Assembly: GCA_003024175.1 (NCBI GenBank)
Contig: MDYQ01000019.1
Span: forward strand, 62,001-126,000
DNA: 64,000 nucleotides
Direction of reading: 5' to 3'
Source: Planoprotostelium fungivorum
Taxonomy: Eukaryota > Evosea > Variosea > Cavosteliida > Cavosteliaceae
Part shown: one piece after another, positions 57,839-64,000 of the stretch
How positions within the stretch are numbered: position 1 is the first letter of the stretch
How the letters are laid out: the number at the start of each line of letters is the position of its first letter
The notes under the pieces: generated by a model
What the model was told of the DNA's origin: nothing
Databases searched by the model: none
What the model saw: only the letters and a program-made list of their open reading frames with translations
Translations under genes and position numbers: made by a program

Positions 57839-60800
57839 TTACATCATCATGATGAGGAGCGCTCCGAGCATGAAGAGAAGAGACGGGGCCATCATCATCG
57901 CATCGCTGGCCGGTCGACCTCCGGAACCTCCAGAAGCATCAGTTCCGAGCGTGGGTGAAGAAGTAGAAGTAGTAATAGCAGTGGGATTGTCTATGTTTGT
58001 CGGATGATCCGTATCGCTCGTGTTTTGTGTCGAATCATTCGTATCACTATTCGAAATATCCGTATGCCCTTGTGTTCCTCCTCCTGACGTACCTGTTCCA
58101 CCCGAGGAGCTCACGGTGACGACGGGGTCTGCAAAACAGTAGCCTTTGTCTGTCTTCTGGTTCTCGTAGCAGCAACCGGTTCCCTTGTCTGTCGTTCTCG
58201 TTCCAAAGCAATCTCCCATGCAGTCGGTTCCCTGCGTAGAATCGAGCCAAGTGAGGCGAGAGGGAAGCACGAGGCCGGCCGGCATCTCACAAGCATTTCT
58301 CGTCAAGTTCTTTCCATCGAGGACTGTGACTGTTCCGTTGCCTCCGGTGGAGTCGGTCATGAAGGCATTGAAAGACCTGACCGTCGCGTAGAGGATGCCG
58401 CGGCCGCCGATGCAGTTGGAGCCAGACTTTGGGCTGATGGGGGAGACGTTGTAGATGGTGACGTTTCTCCACCAGGGATAAGGATAGCGGAATGTCGTCA
58501 CTTGGCTTCCACTGCCGCAGTAGGCGTAGAAATCAGATGTGTCCGTAGCTCCCGCGCCGTACATCTGTTGGAAGTACCACGTCTGATGGGGTCAGTGGCG
58601 GGTTGTAGACGGACCACTTCACCTTCAGACGGAGGTTGTTGGGTGCCATGACGATGTTGGTGAAGTTGTGGGTGATGGTAGCACCGTACGTCGTCATGAT
58701 TCCCGCGCGATTTTCACCGCCGATCCACAGAGAGTTCGAGACGGTACAATCTGAATACCAAGCCGCCACGGCGTGACAATATCCTCTCATGGAGGAATTG
58801 TACAACCTGGCCCTCCGGTCACATTCTGAAAAACGAAGGAGGTAGATCTCACAGTACGTCGTCCATTCGAATGACAACCATGGTGGGGTAATTGTTCATG
58901 ACGGAACCGAAATCGGCATAGTTCGATTGACCAAACAGTTCGGCCTGCACGAGGTAGGCACGATCACTTCTGGTGCTCGGCCAGTTGTAGGGCACCCCCG
59001 TGTACTGGTAATCGGGGGCACCGTAGTAAGTGTCCTCCCATTCGATGGCGTAGACGTTCTTCACCACCACACGCTTCATGTCCACCTGAAGAAACCAATC
59101 GAAGACCGCAAAGACGAGACCTGGGGTGACGTCAGACTACAACGAGCCGCTCCCGACTCACCCTGCCAGTTCGCCTGGGTACCGTTTACGTTCTCGTACA
59201 GAACGTCCTCAATGGTGATGCCACCGAATTGTGCGTGAGTGAAGATGATGATCTGGCCACACTGCGTGAATCGAATGTTCTTGACCAAGAAATCCCCCGG
59301 AACAGAGACAGCGGACTGGATGAAGGCATAAGAGGGGACCATGCTGTTGTTGATGGGGGTCTGAGAGCAATCGATCGTGACGTTGCTGGCCGCAGGGTTG
59401 ACGTTCTTCTCATCGTAACCGTATCCCACAATGGCTCCAGAGAAGGGCTGGCTGCTGTTGTTGAGCATGTTGATGGAACTGCCTTGGTTGTTGGGGCCAG
59501 AATAGACACCGGGGAGCAATACGATGATGTCCTTCCAGTTTGCGTGGTCCATGGCTGCACGGATGCTGCCATAGGGGTTGTTCATGGAGCCGTCGCCGCT
59601 GCTGGTGCCACTGTTGGAGACGTACAATTTGGTGGGAGCGGGGCAAGAGCCCGCGTTGGGGGAGAAGCACTGACCGTTGCAGTCGTAAACGGATTTGGGA
59701 CCGCAAGTCTGGCAGGGATCAAAGTTGGTGGTGTAGGGGGGGACAGGGATGTTGCATGAGGAGGAGACAGTCATGTTGGAGGGTGTGGCGCAGAATCCGT
59801 TCCCTTCGAAGGCCATCCATGTGATGGCAGCGGTGGGTGTGTCCGTGCATGAGATGGCAGCCTGCCATGACAACTGCTGGGTTCCCACTCCGGTGAACTG
59901 GTGGTATGTATCTGTGAGCGGGCCCGTGGAGGATCCGTTGAAGAAACTGTTGTTGACCTGTGATGGTGAGATGAGAAGATGTGATATGTGGCGGAATGCA
60001 TGATACATGGTGAGGTGATTACCATGGAGAAGCTGCCCGAATCGAGATAGACCGAGAAAGTGTTGTTCCAGAAGTAATTGTTGTGGATGTAGACATCCGT
60101 GCATGATAGGAGGTTGATGGCACCCCGATAGTATGGGCCAAGGTAGTAGGCTCCATTGAAGTTCTTTCCGTTACTGGAGAACCTAACGTCCGTCAGAAAA
60201 GTTGACGGTGGTGACGGATCTCACCGATTATCCAGAATGTGCAACCCGCTGGTATTGTACACAGCTACACCCAAAGTGACGTTCCTGAATGTGCTGTTAC
60301 GGATGGTGACATCGACTGAGTTGTTGATCTGTAGAATAGAGGCGGTCGTTGAGAAAATGGTGTCTCTGAAGGTCACATTGGTGCTGTCCTGGACCATCAA
60401 GAAAGGGTATAGGTCCCAATAGCTGTTGTTTGCGAGGTATATACCAGAGTAAGTGATGTTGTTACAATTTCTGAGAGAGAGAAATGGAGCCGCTCCCGCT
60501 ATGAAGGATACCTGTTGTGTTGAAATGATAGACTCGCTGGACGCGCTGTGAAAGTGTATGTTGCTGGCATTCCACAAGTTGTGAAAGTATGGGGTGTCTG
60601 TGACGGATGAGAAGAGAAATGAAAACGTCTCACATTCATCTGTGGTCCAACTGAACGTGGGTTGTGTGAAGATCACCTCGGTGGTTTGGGTATTGTTAAT
60701 CAGAGCATTGATGGCACTTCTAAAATACTTGAAAGGTTTGGACACCGTACCATCTCCTGTTTCGACCCACCGACTCGCGTTATAGCGTGTCCCAGGATTC

Positions 60801-60940
60801 GGATATGCTGGATCAGCAGAAAATGCGCCCTGCGTGAAGACTGAGTGTTCGTCAGCACATTCAATTGCATTCATGTCATCACTTTGTAGGCCATAGGTAG
60901 CAGCCAGCCCGAAGAGGAAGAGGAGGACAACCTGCCTCAT
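57839..60940 (-). CDS. Secreted/GPI-like surface protein with right-handed beta-helix
   Basis: A signal peptide (MRQVVLLFLFGLAATYGLQS) precedes a very Asn/Ser/Thr-rich ectodomain with parallel beta-helix rhythm (NCNNITYSGIYLANNSYWDL, STNVTFRDTIFSTTASILQI, NNSVDVTIRNSTFRNVTLGV). A pectin-lyase-like segment opens with TKLYVSNSGTSSGDGSMNNP and YGSIRAAMDHANWKDIIVLL. Cys-rich motifs occur in the middle (CQTCGPKSVYDCNGQCF) and near the end (CMGDCFGTRTTDKGTGCCYE). The C-terminus is a Ser/Thr stalk and a hydrophobic end (MMMAPSLLFMLGALLIMMM), compatible with a GPI signal. There are many N-glycosylation sequons. Probably adhesion or carbohydrate binding; catalytic residues of pectate lyases are not evident. 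It diverges from the RasGAP receptor with 151 bp between starts. Confidence 0.8.
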
Positions 60941-61091
60941 CGGGTCCTTTGTGAGAATGCGGGTTCTCCAGAGGAGATTTGCTCTTTACAACCCGAATCT
61001 GAGAATCAGTATCGCCCGAACGGCAACAAGCCACACCAATTTCTAAAGGAAGACGACCCGTTGGGTTTAAAAAGCCTCCTTTCCAAGGGAC

Positions 61092-64000
61092 ATGGCCATG
61101 GAGAGTTCGAGAGGTCTCATGCAGATCTTCCTCTTTCTGAGCGTGGCGACCATTGCAACAACCTACCCTCTGTTTCAGACGGCTCAAGTCAACTTCGATG
61201 GAACTTCCAGCTGCAACACCGACCTCAAATTGCCCAATCTTCCTTACACTGTGACCATGTGGATGGCAGTACCTCAATCCTCAGGCTCAGTCACTATTGT
61301 TCAGTTATCGAATGGAGCCCGTTTAAGCTTAATGGTCTCACTCGGGTCAGTCTCACTCGGAGGCAATACCACTGACTCGCCCACCTTCGACCCAGCAAAA
61401 TTCTTTCACCTTACTCTTCAAATCGAGTCTTCCACAGTGATTGCATATCTCAGACAGAACTCCATAACAATCGATTTGTTATCTACTTCCTTGATAGGAG
61501 CCAATAAGTTATCCATCCAAACAATTTCATGCGGGTGAGCGATGAGATTCAAATCACTGTCACTGACGATGTGACAAGAATAACACTGCTCATGATCGAC
61601 TTCCGGATGTACGACGTACTCTTGTCATCTTCCACGGTGGATTCTTTCTTCGACACAGTCCCACCCAGCAGTCTATCTGATCCCATGTTCCGAAACTTGG
61701 TTCACTACTATCCTATCAAGAGCTCTGAAATTGGTAATTCCAGCATCTTGGACTCCATCTCTTCACAGTGAGTATCATGCCGGAGGACAGCATCTCACAT
61801 CATCATCAGGAGCTTGTCTCTCGGCTGGGGCTATGTCGTGGCCACATCCAACGATGGAACCTCTCCCTTCGTCCCATGGAGATCCATCCGATTCACCAGC
61901 GACAGTCTATCCTCCATCAACACCCCACTCTTGTTCACCTCATCGATCAACGACACCGGCCACTACCTCACCAGATCTCTGGACGGAAATCAGCTGCAGG
62001 TGGATTTACCATCTACAACGGTGTAGACTGACTTCATCAGTTGATCCCCACCCGCAGTGCCTGCGGTCAGTCGAATACCATCCTACTCGATTACAGCGGG
62101 TACATCATGAACGCCACCGTTCAGACTTCATCACTGAGCAACAGAGTCCCTCTAAATCTGACGACACCGAATGTCATCAGACAAGGAGGTGCCACCATCA
62201 CACTGCAGGGCAGTGGTATCGGTTTGGACGGTGAGCGTTGTAGATGAAATCGGAAGTTGAGAAATTTCCAGGAAATTTGGGCCCCCTGGAGTACGTACGC
62301 CTCAAGTACGACAATGGCACCGTCTACAACGCTCACTGCTCTGTCTCCAATCAGATCATCACCTGCGACGTACGTTTTTGGCGGGAAAATCGACTCAAGC
62401 GTACAGGTTCCACCCGGTAACGGCACGGTATCTGTCACAGACGTCAGCCTCTGTCAGCAGACGTGGACCGTACAAAACAACCAGCCACTCCAATTCGCCA
62501 CCCCCAACATCACAACCGTGGTGTCCGTCGGTAACTACCGCGTCAACGTCGTGGGACAGAATCTACTCTCTACGGATGTCAGGTAGATCTCCGCGAAATT
62601 TCTCCACTCACAGGATCAGTGTACTGGTCAATGGTTCTTCGTGGTCCATTCTGCCCAGCAGCCGCTCCGATGTCCTCTACCTCATCTTGAATGTCACTTC
62701 TCAGAAGAGAGCTGTGTCTTCTCCACTCGTTGCAGGACAGAGCTACCCCCTCACCATCACTTACTTCAACCAATTTGTCTATTCTTACTCTTTCAATTTC
62801 ACCCGTGAGTGTGCATCATGATGAATGGAGTTGAAGGCATGCAGTCGATTGTTCCAGCAGCGAGGGCTGTCTGAATGGAGTCTGTCAGACATCATCCAAC
62901 GTCACATCACAGAACGTCCTCCAACCCAGTGACAGCAGGTGATCCAATTTCCCACGAATTCTCCTCAGCTTCTCCAGCAACTTTTGCAACTGCGATTCGA
63001 CCGATTGGATTGGGCCAAACTGCAACACGTCCACCTCTGCTTGCAGTGACTGTCAGGCACCGAGGAGATGCATTCGTCAGATCGACAACTCCCTCACTTG
63101 TGTAGATCCAAGCTCTGGGGCCGGCCCCAGCTCGAATCGAACCACGGCGATTGTCGTCGGTGTCGTCGTTGGTCTCTTGGCCGTGGGAATCGTAGCGGGC
63201 ATCATCGTATTCGTCGTGTGGAGATCGAGAAGGTGAGGTGTCGACGTTTATGTATGTCGACGTCGTTGTAGATCGGACAGATACGGTAACGCGTTCATTC
63301 CCCTCTCGAACCAAAATTTCGATCGCATCATGTACGGATGTCTGCACGATCAGGTGACTACAACCCGCCATTTCGAATGTAGAAGAGTATTGACTCGATG
63401 TTCAGCCCACGGTGAGAATGGAAACACAGCACATGAACTTTGAGAGATATTTGTTGGGTCTCAACGACTTCTCACCTCTCTTTGATCTGTGGGGCTGTGT
63501 CGTGGCAGGTTCAGCCGACGCAGAACAATTGGTCATCTCCCTCATCATGGTCATGCATGAGAGCAAGAAGGTGAGAAAGGATAGAGAGACCTTCTCACGA
63601 AATTGAACTCGACAGGTTCCCAACATGTTGGAACAGGCACTGACTTACGATCTGAGACAATCAGGTGAGGCGCGTTGTAGATGGTGAAGACTCATCGAAA
63701 ATCAGACTCGAAGACGCTCTTCCGAAACAACAGCATCTGCACGAAGATGTTCACCGCTTACAGCAAATTGATCGGTGTGGGATACATGTATGAAACGATC
63801 GGCCCCGAGATATCCAATCTCGTCTCCGATGAGACTGCCATCGAGGTACGTAATCTACTTCCTCTCTCTCTGGCAAGTTGTAGATGGCTGATAAACCACA
63901 GGTCGACCCGGATAAAATGCCGGAGGGTGCTGATTATGATGAAGCGAGGTGGTTCTTGATGGGTCACACTCAGAAAATCCTCAAATCCATATTTAATCGC
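61092..64000 (+). CDS. Transmembrane receptor: LamG-like, IPT/TIG, EGF-like, TM, cytoplasmic RasGAP (3' truncated)
   Basis: A signal peptide (RGLMQIFLFLSVATIATTYP) starts a concanavalin/LamG_3-like domain (LPYTVTMWMAVPQSSGSVTI, ITLLMIDFRMYDVLLSS, MFRNLVHYYPI). IPT/TIG-like units follow (TTPNVIRQGGATITLQGSGI and ATPNITTVVSVGNYRVNVVG). EGF-like cysteines come next (CSSSEGCLNGVCQ and FTCNCDSTDWIGPNCN). One TM span is AIVVGVVVGLLAVGIVAGII with VFVVWRSRR. The cytoplasmic side has a RasGAP domain: FERYLLGLNDFSPLFDLWGC, KVPNMLEQALTYDLRQS, then SKTLFRNNSICTKMFTAYSK with the arginine finger in TLFR, LIGVGYMYETIGP, and VDPDKMPEGADYDEARWFLM. The gene runs past the window end. Many introns, several with the palindrome or its half. 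Expected role: ligand-controlled inactivation of Ras or Rap. Confidence 0.88.
62011..62028. repeat. Intron palindrome copy 12 (near-perfect)
   Basis: ATCTACAACGGTGTAGAC in the 41-nt intron 62000-62040 of the receptor; the right arm merges into ACTGAC, 8 nt from the acceptor. Confidence 0.9.
63848..63885. repeat. Intron palindrome, gapped/decayed copy
   Basis: ATCTAC (about 63852) and GTTGTAGAT (63877-63885) flank a pyrimidine-rich loop in a receptor intron beginning GTACGTAATCTAC; CTGA follows the right arm. Confidence 0.6.

Noticed and set aside
58446-58610. GTTGTAGAT/GTTGTAGAC strings in the beta-helix gene, and GTCTACAAC at 62319 in the receptor
   Set aside because: These are exonic and encode YN dipeptides (TIYNVSP, SVYNPP, TVYNAHC); ordinary codons explain them.

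Overview
The window is compact eukaryotic nuclear DNA. About 40 genes sit on both strands with almost no space between them. Nearly all are cut by many short spliceosomal introns (roughly 35-60 nt) with GTGAG/GTAAG-type donors, CAG acceptors and often a CTGAC/TTGAC branch-like site 8-15 nt before the acceptor. The gene set is unicellular and amoeba-like: WW-PH-RhoGAP, a transmembrane RasGAP receptor, a PPR-tRNA methyltransferase fusion, a fungal-type Zn2Cys6 regulator, sedolisin, papain-type protease, anoctamin, and the cilium/centriole genes CFAP20 and CEP44. An amoebozoan, possibly protosteloid, is my best inference; it is not proven by the sequence.

Layout. 1-8 kb: end of a kinase-like gene, eIF2B-epsilon, a small membrane protein, a sedolisin and a LYR protein. 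8-23 kb: an unknown protein, VAMP7-type SNARE, CWF19L1, NEK kinase, lipin, acylphosphatase, CaMK-type kinase, CFAP20 and ubiquitin-L40. 23-33 kb: anoctamin, a DnaJ-type protein without J domain, a FAAP24-like protein, mitochondrial aminopeptidase P, a coiled-coil protein and COA5/PET191. 33-48 kb: papain-like protease with Cys-rich tail, WW-PH-RhoGAP, membrane coiled-coil protein, MRH-type receptor, Zn2Cys6-PAS factor and MMAA GTPase. 48-57 kb: calcineurin B, CEP44, a K/E-rich SHG1/BOD1-like protein, the PPR-TrmB fusion and a GST. 57-64 kb: a beta-helix surface protein diverges from a large receptor (LamG-like, IPT/TIG, EGF-like, one TM, cytoplasmic RasGAP) that runs off the right end.

The most striking non-gene signal is an 18-bp perfect or near-perfect palindrome, ATCTACAACGTTGTAGAT. 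It recurs inside introns of unrelated genes, often with its right arm running straight into a branch-like TTGAC/CTGAC. Gapped and half copies occur in further introns. A second, looser intron signature is built on GAAATTTC. Together they look like intron-borne hairpin families (introner-like elements or structured splicing signals). I saw no tRNA, rRNA, CRISPR, virus-like element or intact transposon.

Coordinates given for spliced genes run from start codon to stop codon and include introns. Splice sites were read by eye and checked only for phase and GT-AG.
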